From an uncultured Alphaproteobacteria bacterium (GTDB lineage: Bacteria; Pseudomonadota; Alphaproteobacteria; RF32; CAG-239): a stretch of DNA of 8,279 nucleotides. Of the stretch, positions 1 through 5,599 are shown in pieces. A program made the translations under genes and the position numbers. The stretch lies in the NCBI GenBank assembly GCA_944392285.1, contig CALXWF010000113.1, positions 1 to 8,279 of the forward strand, in the 5' to 3' direction. Numbering within the stretch: position 1 is the first letter of the stretch; every line of letters begins with the position of its first letter. The notes beneath the pieces were generated by a model that saw only the letters and a list, made by a program, of their open reading frames with translations, was not told the DNA's origin and searched no databases.

Positions 1-52
1 GCAAAAAATTTTTGCAGAACAAAAAGAGAACAGTTAATATTTTACTAAATAT

Positions 53-77
53 TCCCATTGATTCCCAAAAAATCCCA
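53..77 (-). promoter_or_regulatory. Predicted MraZ operator: three TGGGA boxes with exact 10-bp period
   Basis: On the minus strand TGGGA occurs at 77-73, 67-63 and 57-53, so three identical 5-mers are separated by exactly 5 bases. A degenerate fourth copy (TGGTA, 87-83) keeps the same phase. MraZ is known to bind direct TGGGN repeats separated by 5 nt upstream of its own gene, and mraZ starts 44 bp downstream, so an autoregulatory operator is the natural reading. The boxes lie on the strand opposite to the gene. They cover the predicted -35 element and spacer, a position suited to repression. Function is inferred from motif and position. Confidence 0.75.
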
Positions 78-86
78 TGATATACC
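58..86 (+). promoter_or_regulatory. Candidate promoter of the mraZ-rsmH-ftsL-ftsI operon
   Basis: TTGATT (58-63) could serve as a -35 element. It is followed after 17 bases by TATACC (81-86), which is preceded by TG (78-79) as in an extended -10. Each hexamer matches the consensus at four of six positions. Transcription would begin near 92-94, leaving a leader of about 28 nt before the mraZ ATG. The MraZ boxes overlap this promoter. A weaker alternative pair is TTGCAG (12-17) and TAATAT (35-40), also with 17-bp spacing. The call rests on by-eye matching only. Confidence 0.4.
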
Positions 87-120
87 ATAGGCATAAAACA
101 ATTTGTTTCTTGAGGCAGGA

Positions 121-588
121 ATGAGAAAAACTTTTCTCTTTATGGATACAATTTTTAACAAGGTTGACGCCAAGGGCCGCGTCTCCCTTCCTGCCGACTA
201 CCGCGCCATTGTTAAAGAAGCCGCTTCTGAGATTGTGTGCTATCGCAGCCTTACCTCTCCTTGTATTGAAGGATGCTTGGAAGATTTGCTTGAGAAATTG
301 GCGCAAGATATGGAAAATTCGTTAGACTTTTTCTCTCAAGAACAAGATGATTTGACCAATTTGATTTTCGGCGACGCCAAAAGACAAACTTTTGACAGCA
401 CCGGACGTATTATGCTTTCCGAAAAGCTCTTGAAACATGCTGATATTACGGATTGTGCCGTTTTTGTCGGTAAGGGGCGTAAATTTCAAATCTGGAACCC
501 GGAAAACTGGAAAAAAGAAGAAGAGCGGATTCGTGCGGAAGTTTTGAAAAAACGTCCGTCACTTAAAACTCCCGGGGAGGCAAAATAA
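121..588 (+). CDS. mraZ: Transcriptional regulator MraZ
   Basis: MraZ is a DNA-binding protein of the SpoVT/AbrB fold that forms a ring-shaped oligomer and usually represses the dcw operon it heads. The 155-residue product has the two expected half-domains, each with a DxxxR signature: D16-A-K-G-R20 followed by VSLP, and D92-S-T-G-R96 followed by IMLS. A lysine-rich tail (131-155) follows. I chose ATG 121 because GAGG (112-115) sits five bases upstream and because the N-terminus then aligns with the family, whose members begin about 15 residues before DxKGR. An in-frame TTG at 103 would add six residues that include the SD region, and ATG 142 would cut into the first strand. The stop overlaps the rsmH start by one base (TAATG). 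Three TGGGA boxes upstream support autoregulation. Identification is firm; repression is inferred from the family. Confidence 0.95.
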   Translation: MRKTFLFMDTIFNKVDAKGRVSLPADYRAIVKEAASEIVCYRSLTSPCIEGCLEDLLEKLAQDMENSLDFFSQEQDDLTNLIFGDAKRQTFDSTGRIMLSEKLLKHADITDCAVFVGKGRKFQIWNPENWKKEEERIRAEVLKKRPSLKTPGEAK

Positions 589-1535
589 TGTTACCAGAGA
601 GTTATCAAAAGCATTTTCCGGTTATGTTGCAAGAGGTTTTGACCTGCCTTAAGCCGCAGAATGGCAAAATTTATGCCGATGCAACTTTTGGCAACGGCGG
701 ATACAGCGAAGCGATTCTTAAAGCTGCCGATTGTAAAGTGATTGCTCTTGACCGTGATCCGGCTGTTCTCCCCCGCGCTGAAGAAATGAAAAAAATCTAT
801 GGTTCTCGCTTTGATTTTCGCCCGGGGCAATTTAGCGATTTTTCTTCTCTTATTTCTGAAGATTTGGACGGCGCGGTCTTTGATATCGGCGTTTCTTCCA
901 TGCAGTTAGATGAAGCCGAACGCGGTTTTTCTTTCAATAAAGACGCGGCTTTGGACATGCGCATGTCTCAAAGCGGGCTGAGCGCCGCCGATATTGTAAA
1001 TAATTATGATGAGGCCGAAATTGCCGATATTCTTTATAAATACGGCGAAGAAAGAAAATCCAGACAGATTGCGCGCAGAATTGTTGAAGCAAGAAAAACA
1101 GCGCCGATTACAACGACCAAACAACTGGCCGAAATTATTTATGGCGTTATTCATAAAAAATTTAATGAAATTGACCCGGCAACGCGTAGTTTTCAGGCCT
1201 TGCGCATTGCCGTGAATAATGAACTTGAAGAATTGGAAAAAGGATTGAAAGGCGCCGCCCAAAGACTGGCTCCCGGCGGCAGACTTATGGTTGTGACCTT
1301 CCACTCGTTGGAAGACCGTATCGTTAAAAACTTTTTCAATGAAAATTCCGGTAAAAGCAAAGGTGTGTCTCGCTATATGCCGGAAGTTAAACCCCTTGAC
1401 GACGTTCTCTTTGCAGAATGCTCAAAAGCAATGGCGCCCAGCGCGGAAGAATGTGCGCTCAATAAACGCTCTCGCTCGGCAAAATTGCGTTACGCCGTCA
1501 AAAAAGCCACCTCAAGCGAAACCAGAAAGGATTAA
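588..1535 (+). CDS. rsmH: 16S rRNA (cytosine(1402)-N4)-methyltransferase RsmH (MraW)
   Basis: RsmH transfers a methyl group from S-adenosylmethionine to N4 of C1402 in the ribosomal P site, tuning decoding. The 315-residue protein has the usual length. Family motifs appear in order: HFPVM (9-13), the SAM-binding loop DATFGNGGYS (31-40), ALDRDP (53-58), FDIGVSSMQLDEAERGFSF (98-116), DMRM (123-126), YGEER (152-156), ATRSFQALRIAVNNEL (198-213), VTFHSLEDRIVK (236-247) and the C-terminal RSRSAKLR (294-301). A tyrosine replaces the histidine of the GGHS form; I recall this as usual in Alphaproteobacteria. The start overlaps the mraZ stop and has a strong SD, GGGGAGG (574-580), seven bases upstream, which suggests translational coupling. 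ftsL begins three bases after the stop. No missing key residue was seen. Confidence 0.97.
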   Translation: MLPESYQKHFPVMLQEVLTCLKPQNGKIYADATFGNGGYSEAILKAADCKVIALDRDPAVLPRAEEMKKIYGSRFDFRPGQFSDFSSLISEDLDGAVFDIGVSSMQLDEAERGFSFNKDAALDMRMSQSGLSAADIVNNYDEAEIADILYKYGEERKSRQIARRIVEARKTAPITTTKQLAEIIYGVIHKKFNEIDPATRSFQALRIAVNNELEELEKGLKGAAQRLAPGGRLMVVTFHSLEDRIVKNFFNENSGKSKGVSRYMPEVKPLDDVLFAECSKAMAPSAEECALNKRSRSAKLRYAVKKATSSETRKD

Positions 1536-1538
1536 GCG

Positions 1539-1925
1539 ATGAACAGTACAAAAACAGCAGCTTTGGTTTTGTGGGCAGCCCTGCCCTGCCTCTTGGGTTT
1601 TGGTATCTTGGTCATGAAAAACCAAGTCCAAAACTTGGAAAAAGAACTTGTCAGCATTAATCGGGATATTCAAGACGACATTAAAACCATTCACGTTTTG
1701 AAGGCCGAATGGAGCCATTTGAACTCTCCGGCAAGGTTAAGAAAGCTCGCTTTCAAACATATTTCTTTAAATCCTATCAAGGCTGAACAAATTATTAACT
1801 ATTCTGCGTTACCATTTGAATATGAAAACAACGACACGAATCGTCGGTTGTTGGCTCAGAAAAATATAGCCGGTTATGCCGAGCATAATAAAAACTTGAA
1901 AAAATTGGTTAAAGCTCAGCGTTAA
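1539..1925 (+). CDS. ftsL: Cell division protein FtsL
   Basis: FtsL is a small bitopic membrane protein that, with FtsB and FtsQ, forms the divisome scaffold that activates FtsW-FtsI septal peptidoglycan synthesis. The 128-residue product has a five-residue N-terminus, one hydrophobic segment (about 6-26, TKTAALVLWAALPCLLGFGI region), then a charged heptad-like helix (about 27-57) expected to form a periplasmic coiled coil. The block LKAEWSHLNSPARLRKLA (54-71) matches the conserved FtsL stretch in Alphaproteobacteria. A polar, lysine-rich tail (95-128) looks variable. FtsL sequences diverge strongly, so the call combines topology, this block and position between rsmH and ftsI, the canonical dcw order. 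SD AAAGGA (1526-1531), inside the rsmH end, lies seven bases before the ATG. Confidence 0.9.
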   Translation: MNSTKTAALVLWAALPCLLGFGILVMKNQVQNLEKELVSINRDIQDDIKTIHVLKAEWSHLNSPARLRKLAFKHISLNPIKAEQIINYSALPFEYENNDTNRRLLAQKNIAGYAEHNKNLKKLVKAQR

Positions 1926-1953
1926 CGCTCAAGAATAAAAAGGTTGTTGCAGA

Positions 1954-3690
1954 ATGTTGGGAAAGTATTTTTCCAAAGGTAAAAAAGATGATTTCTATCT
2001 TCCGGGAGAAGAAATTAAGCTCGGAAAAAATATCGGGAGTTATATTCCCGAAAAAGACCCTCTTGCCACTTGCAAAAATAGGTTAGCCCTCGCCGCGCTG
2101 GGTTTTGTTTGCGTTTATGCCGTAATTGCGCTGCGTTTGTTTGATGTCTGTATTTCAGGTGATTATGTTGCCAGAAAAGAAAACGCCAGTGCCTCTCAAG
2201 CAAGAGTTTTAATCTCTAACCCCATTAAACGTGCCGATATTTTAGACAGAAACGGCGTTGTTATTGCCACATCTTTGCCGACCGTTAATCTTTATGCCAA
2301 TCCGAGCAAAATTTTTAACCCTAAAAAAACTGCCCAAGAACTCAGCAAAATTTTGCCCGAACTTAAATATGAAACAATTTATCGCAAACTTACCAGCAAT
2401 TCAAAATTTGTATATATAAAGCGCAATCTGACCCCTTCACAACAATATCAGATTAATTATCTCGGTGTACCGGGGCTGGAATTTGAAAACGGTGAAAAAC
2501 GCATTTATCCGCACAAAAATTTGTTTGCTCATATTTTGGGATCTACCAATATTGATAATGTCGGCGTTTCAGGCATTGAAAAAGAGCTTAATGAGCGCCT
2601 GACTCAATCTGATATTCCGCTGCAGTTGACCGTTGACGCCGGCATTCAAGACACAATACGCCTTCATCTCGCCGAGGCTGTTAAAAAATTTAGAGCAATT
2701 TCAGGTACGGCTATTTTAATGGATACAAATACCAGCGAAATTATTGCCATGGTTTCTTTGCCCGACTACGACCCAAACAGCTCGATTAACCCAAATTCAA
2801 AAGCTTTGTTTAACATGGCCACCAAAGGTGTTTATGAGCCGGGTTCGGTTCTTAAAATCTTTAATGCCGCGATGTCTTTAGACAGCGGAAAAGTTCGCGT
2901 TGCCGATAAATTTGATGCGACGGAACCCTTGAAACTCAAATATAATGTCATTAAAGATTATAAGGGTGAAAATCGCTGGCTTTCGGTTCCCGAGATTATG
3001 ATTTACTCCTCTAATATCGGCTCAGCGCGCATGGCTTTGAAAGTCGGCGGTAATGAACAAAAAGATTTTATGCAAAAAATCGGTTTCTTTGATGAGCTGG
3101 ACATTGAGGTTGCCGAAAAAGGACGCCCGATTAAACCAAACGGTTGGAGTGAAGGCACCATTGCAACGGTTGCTTACGGCTATGGCTTGGCCGTCACCCC
3201 TTTGCATGTTATTACGGCTTTTTCAGCCGTGGTTAACGGCGGAATTTATCATAAACCGACGCTTTTAAAAACCGCCGAGCATGATGACGGTAAAAGAATT
3301 ATCTCTTATAACACCTCAAAATCCATGCGCGATTTGTTGCGTCTGGTGGTGGTTGAAGGGTCCGGTAAAAGAGCCAATGTTAAAGGCTATGAAGTTGCCG
3401 GGAAAACGGGTACGGCTCTTAAGCTCTCTGATGACGGAAAATATGTAAACAAAAAAGTTCGTACAACGTTTGTTGCCACTTTCCCGGTATCAAACCCGCG
3501 CTACTCTTTGCTTTTAATGATGGATGAACCCAAAGCCACCGATGAAACCTGTGGCTATGTAACATCAGGTTGGAATGCGGTTCCAACAGCCGGAAAGCTC
3601 ATTGAAGATTTGGCACCGCAACTTAACATTAAGGCTAATTATGACCTTGATGAACAACGTCGCTCACGCATTATTGAAGCCGCATATTAA
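1954..3690 (+). CDS. ftsI: Septal peptidoglycan transpeptidase FtsI (PBP3, class B penicillin-binding protein)
   Basis: FtsI cross-links stem peptides of new septal peptidoglycan and is a beta-lactam target. It sits in the inner membrane with its catalytic domain in the periplasm. The 578-residue protein has a basic cytoplasmic N-terminus (1-41), one transmembrane helix (about 42-66), a dimerisation or pedestal domain beginning at RADILDRNG (93-101), and a transpeptidase domain with all three active-site motifs: SVLK (298-301, nucleophile Ser298), SSN (352-354) and KTGT (484-487). Length is typical and no PASTA domains are present. It starts 28 bp after ftsL with a modest SD (AAAAGG, 1938-1943). 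It is the last gene of the cluster here: hairpins follow and no murE, murF or mraY is seen, although those genes normally come next in the dcw order. Confidence 0.96.
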   Translation: MLGKYFSKGKKDDFYLPGEEIKLGKNIGSYIPEKDPLATCKNRLALAALGFVCVYAVIALRLFDVCISGDYVARKENASASQARVLISNPIKRADILDRNGVVIATSLPTVNLYANPSKIFNPKKTAQELSKILPELKYETIYRKLTSNSKFVYIKRNLTPSQQYQINYLGVPGLEFENGEKRIYPHKNLFAHILGSTNIDNVGVSGIEKELNERLTQSDIPLQLTVDAGIQDTIRLHLAEAVKKFRAISGTAILMDTNTSEIIAMVSLPDYDPNSSINPNSKALFNMATKGVYEPGSVLKIFNAAMSLDSGKVRVADKFDATEPLKLKYNVIKDYKGENRWLSVPEIMIYSSNIGSARMALKVGGNEQKDFMQKIGFFDELDIEVAEKGRPIKPNGWSEGTIATVAYGYGLAVTPLHVITAFSAVVNGGIYHKPTLLKTAEHDDGKRIISYNTSKSMRDLLRLVVVEGSGKRANVKGYEVAGKTGTALKLSDDGKYVNKKVRTTFVATFPVSNPRYSLLLMMDEPKATDETCGYVTSGWNAVPTAGKLIEDLAPQLNIKANYDLDEQRRSRIIEAAY

Positions 3691-3695
3691 CCCAA

Positions 3696-3731
3696 AATAG
3701 ATATCCCCCAGTAAACTGGGGGATATCTATT
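3696..3731 (-). terminator. Perfect 16-bp hairpin, probably a back-up terminator for minus-strand transcription
   Basis: Arms 3696-3711 and 3716-3731 are perfectly complementary around a TAAA loop, with a CCCCC/GGGGG core. Read on the plus strand the hairpin is followed by TAACTTGAAG, with no T-run, so it is a poor intrinsic terminator for ftsI. Read on the minus strand it is followed by TTTGGGTT, a short T-run that could stop read-through from rpsU into ftsI. It could alternatively protect the 3' end of the ftsI message. The structure is certain; the role is inferred. Confidence 0.6.
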
Positions 3732-3746
3732 AACTTGAAGCATAAT

Positions 3747-3781
3747 AAAACCCCTCACCTTGAAAAAGGGAGGGGGTTTTT
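3747..3781 (+). terminator. Intrinsic terminator between convergent ftsI and rpsU, likely bidirectional
   Basis: AAAACCCCTC (3747-3756) pairs with the G-rich right arm GAGGGG plus TTTT (3770-3780, one bulged G). CCTT (3758-3761) pairs with AAGG (3766-3769), closing a GAAA tetraloop. The plus strand then reads TTTTTGTTTG, a proper U-tract. On the minus strand the stem ends in TTTTATTATG, so it can also end rpsU, whose stop is 11 bp away. This is the best terminator for the mraZ-ftsI operon. Confidence 0.8.
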
Positions 3782-3791
3782 GTTTGTAGGA

Positions 3792-3998
3792 CTAGAATCC
3801 TTCAGTATCTAAGCGTTTCCGAAGCTGTTTGCGGGCTCTTCTGATTGCCTCAGCCTGACGGCGGGCTTTTTTCTCAGAGGCCTTTTCATGATGACGTCTC
3901 AATTTCATCTCGCGGAAAATACCTTCACGCTGCATTTTCTTTTTCAAGACTTTCAGAGATTGGTTGACATCATTACCGATAACAGTAACCTGAACCAC
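3792..3998 (-). CDS. rpsU: 30S ribosomal protein S21
   Basis: S21 is a small basic protein of the 30S platform near the anti-Shine-Dalgarno end of 16S rRNA, where it aids initiation on natural mRNAs. The 68-residue product begins MVQVTVIGNDVNQSLKVLKK and contains MQREGIFREMKLRRHHEK, both strongly diagnostic, followed by an arginine/lysine-rich helix typical of alphaproteobacterial S21. The start codon is GTG (3998-3996). It is supported by a strong SD, GGGGTGA (4010-4004), five bases upstream, and by alignment to the family N-terminus. The gene stands alone, convergent to ftsI. A hairpin 43 bp before the start (4041-4066) may terminate the upstream gene or lie in the rpsU leader. Confidence 0.96.
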   Translation of the reverse strand: MVQVTVIGNDVNQSLKVLKKKMQREGIFREMKLRRHHEKASEKKARRQAEAIRRARKQLRKRLDTEGF

Positions 3999-4040
3999 TT
4001 AAATCACCCCATTTCAATCTTATTAATGGTTAATATCAAA

Positions 4041-4066
4041 AGAAACCTGATTCTCATCAGGTTTCT
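4041..4066 (-). terminator. Perfect 11-bp hairpin upstream of rpsU; terminator of the small upstream gene or rpsU leader element
   Basis: AGAAACCTGAT (4041-4051) and ATCAGGTTTCT (4056-4066) are exact complements around a 4-base loop. On the minus strand the stem ends in TTTCT and is followed by TTTGATATTA, a T-rich tail that would fit a terminator for the gene at 4106-4318. On the plus strand no T-run follows. A weak minus-strand promoter, TTGCAA (4097-4092) and TACAAC (4074-4069) with 17-bp spacing, would start rpsU within this hairpin, so the same bases might instead form the very 5' end of the rpsU mRNA. Sequence alone does not decide. Confidence 0.55.
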
Positions 4067-4105
4067 GTGTTGTAACATATAAATATATCTATTGCAACTG
4101 ATTTT

Positions 4106-4318
4106 TTAGGCAATGATATTCGGCGTAATCTTGGCTTCTACCGTTTTTATCTTGCTTTTTAAACCGGTACGCAAAGTATTAAGCTGTTTGGCCTTGAAAA
4201 AATCAATCGTTTGGTTCTTGGCCACCAACTGACGAATGTCTGAGCAAACACGGCGCTCTTCCAAGCGCAGTTCACACAATTGATGTTGGAGCTTGCCCAA
4301 ATTGTTTTGATTAAACAT
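4106..4318 (-). CDS. Small hypothetical helical protein, possibly DUF465/YdcH-like
   Basis: I do not recognise this 70-residue protein with confidence. It is charged and leucine-rich with no membrane segment or cysteine pair motif, and it looks like two helices joined near residues 33-38: LGKLQHQLCELRLEERRVC (7-25) and FFKAKQLNTLRTGLKSKI (40-57). The pattern of an HxL motif in helix one and a K-rich KxxxLxxL+xxI helix two faintly resembles the small DUF465 (YdcH) proteins that are common in Alphaproteobacteria. A real gene is supported by AAAGGGG (4333-4327) eight bases before its ATG, by its fitting neatly between rpsU and the divergent phosphofructokinase, and by a T-rich hairpin downstream (4041-4066). 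The DUF465 suggestion is tentative; expression is inferred. Confidence 0.6.
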   Translation of the reverse strand: MFNQNNLGKLQHQLCELRLEERRVCSDIRQLVAKNQTIDFFKAKQLNTLRTGLKSKIKTVEAKITPNIIA

Positions 4319-4462
4319 TAATTTAACCCCTTTGCGTTGACTAAAAAAAATATAGATGAAAAAAACTTATTTTTTGTTGGAACTTCCCAACTTTTGTTGT
4401 AATAGAGTATACAGCAAAATATCGTAATTTGCAACATAATAATAACATTTGAGGAGTTTTAG
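4319..4462. promoter_or_regulatory. Divergent intergenic region with an operator-like inverted repeat
   Basis: This 144-bp AT-rich gap must carry the promoters for both the small minus-strand gene and the phosphofructokinase. GTTGG (4376-4380) and CCAAC (4387-4391) form a 5-bp inverted repeat with a 6-bp centre, which could be an operator. For the minus gene TATATT (4354-4349) is a good -10 match but has no clear -35. For the plus gene TATACA (4408-4413) is a possible -10, again without a convincing -35. GAGGAG (4451-4456) is the strong SD of the phosphofructokinase gene. Regulation is not otherwise visible. Confidence 0.4.
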
Positions 4463-5551
4463 ATGAGTCAGACAAAAAGAATAGGTATCCTGACCAGCGG
4501 CGGGGATTGCGCCGGTTTAAATGCTGTTATCAGAGCTGTGGTTAACTCTGCCAGCCGTTTGGGCTGGGAAGTTTACGGTATCAAGAACGGTACCGACGGC
4601 TTGACCGAACGCCCTTTGCAATATGAAATTTTGACGGTTCATAATTTTTCTGATACACCTTGGCCCAGAATCAGCGGTTCTTATCTCGGCTCTCTTAATA
4701 AGGGCGTGAAAATGGACTCGCTTGAAGAAATGTCTAAAAGATTCGGCGAAGGCGCAAAAACCCTCGGATTAGACGCTGTGGTCGTTGTCGGCGGCGACGG
4801 CTCCATGAATATTGTCAGCAATTATTGCCGCAATGCCGGTATTAAAATGATCGGTATTCCCAAAACCATTGATAATGATACGCCGATTACCGAATTTTCC
4901 GTCGGCTTTAACTCTGCTTGTCAGGTTTGTACCAGCGCCATTGACAGCTTGGATGCTACCGCTCGTTCTCACAGCAGAGCCTTGATTTTGGAAGTTATGG
5001 GAAGAGATGCCGGACACTTGGCCATGCACTCTGCTTTGGCCGGCGGTGCTGACGTTTGCTTAGTGCCTGAAATTCCCTATTCTATTGACGGCATTATCAA
5101 TAAGCTGAAAGAAATTAAAACTTCCGGCAGAAACCATGCCGTTATCGTCGTATCTGAAGGTATTAAAACCGAAAGCGGCGAGCATGTTACCGGCGCTAAA
5201 AATGTTATCGGTGAAAATGTATACGGCGGTATCGGCCAATATTTGAGCGCCGAAATTAATAAACGTTATGACGGATTCCAAACCAGAGTTACCGTGCTCG
5301 GACATATTCAACGCTCCGGCACACCGACCTCTTTTGACCGCGCTTTGGCTGCTGTTTTTGGCGCAAAAGCCATTGAACTGTTGGAAAAAGGTGAAAATAA
5401 TAAAATGGTGGTTTGGGAAGACGGTCACGCCGTTCCTTATGCTCTGGAAGATGTGGTTAAACAAGGAACAACTTTGCTTGACACCAATAGCGATTATGTT
5501 AAAGCCGCTGTTTCTCTCGGCATGTATGTCGGCGAAGTTGATAAAAAATAA
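4463..5551 (+). CDS. 6-phosphofructokinase (ATP- or diphosphate-dependent, mixed-signature type)
   Basis: The enzyme phosphorylates fructose 6-phosphate to fructose 1,6-bisphosphate in the cytoplasm. The 362-residue protein has the phosphofructokinase motifs in order: GILTSGGDCAGLN (8-20), the donor-site motif GGDGS (110-114), PKTIDND (133-139) with catalytic Asp137, MGRDAGHLA (179-187), SEG (231-233) and LGHIQRSGTP (279-288). The donor is ambiguous. Gly113 is the residue of ATP-dependent enzymes, where PPi enzymes have Asp. Lys134 is the residue of PPi-dependent enzymes, where E. coli PfkA has Gly. This Gly/Lys pairing is known in the mixed-substrate group III, which includes both ATP and PPi users, so I give no symbol. 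The ATG has a strong SD (GAGGAG, six bases upstream). The gene is monocistronic, with its own terminator. Most Alphaproteobacteria lack this enzyme, so past transfer is plausible. Confidence 0.93.
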   Translation: MSQTKRIGILTSGGDCAGLNAVIRAVVNSASRLGWEVYGIKNGTDGLTERPLQYEILTVHNFSDTPWPRISGSYLGSLNKGVKMDSLEEMSKRFGEGAKTLGLDAVVVVGGDGSMNIVSNYCRNAGIKMIGIPKTIDNDTPITEFSVGFNSACQVCTSAIDSLDATARSHSRALILEVMGRDAGHLAMHSALAGGADVCLVPEIPYSIDGIINKLKEIKTSGRNHAVIVVSEGIKTESGEHVTGAKNVIGENVYGGIGQYLSAEINKRYDGFQTRVTVLGHIQRSGTPTSFDRALAAVFGAKAIELLEKGENNKMVVWEDGHAVPYALEDVVKQGTTLLDTNSDYVKAAVSLGMYVGEVDKK

Positions 5552-5569
5552 TCTCTTTTTCCGCTTCAT

Positions 5570-5598
5570 AAAAAAACCCGCAAGCTGCGGGTTTTTTT
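5570..5598. terminator. Bidirectional intrinsic terminator between convergent genes
   Basis: CCCGCA (5577-5582) and TGCGGG (5586-5591) form a GC-rich stem with an AGC loop. It is flanked by seven As (5570-5576) and seven Ts (5592-5598), which extend the pairing to 13 bp and give a U-tract on either strand. It lies 19 bp after the phosphofructokinase stop and directly after the stop of the minus-strand gene ending at 5600, so it serves both. Confidence 0.92.
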
Positions 5599-5599
5599 A

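Noticed and set aside
1..15. Perfect short palindrome GCAAAAAATTTTTGC at the left edge
   Set aside because: It is mostly an A-tract/T-tract with two GC pairs. It may be part of an upstream terminator cut by the window edge, but there is too little to support a call.
103..120. TTG start that would extend mraZ upstream by six residues
   Set aside because: It places the SD-like GAGG inside the coding region and gives an N-terminus longer than the family. ATG 121 has a suitable SD and aligns better.
906..1304. 132-codon open frame on the minus strand inside rsmH
   Set aside because: It is antisense to conserved RsmH motifs and has no recognisable domain or family resemblance.
3690..3800. Repeat or mobile-element boundary explaining the break in the dcw cluster
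   Set aside because: No transposase fragments, terminal repeats or target duplications are visible; the hairpins are explained by convergent gene ends.
3888..4082. 64-codon open frame on the plus strand across rpsU
   Set aside because: It overlaps S21 on the opposite strand and runs through the upstream hairpin; there is no SD or family resemblance.
5060..5569. 169-codon open frame on the minus strand inside the phosphofructokinase gene
   Set aside because: It is antisense to a clear enzyme gene, is rich in Phe/Asn/Ile as expected for a shadow frame, and runs across the terminator region with no recognisable domain.
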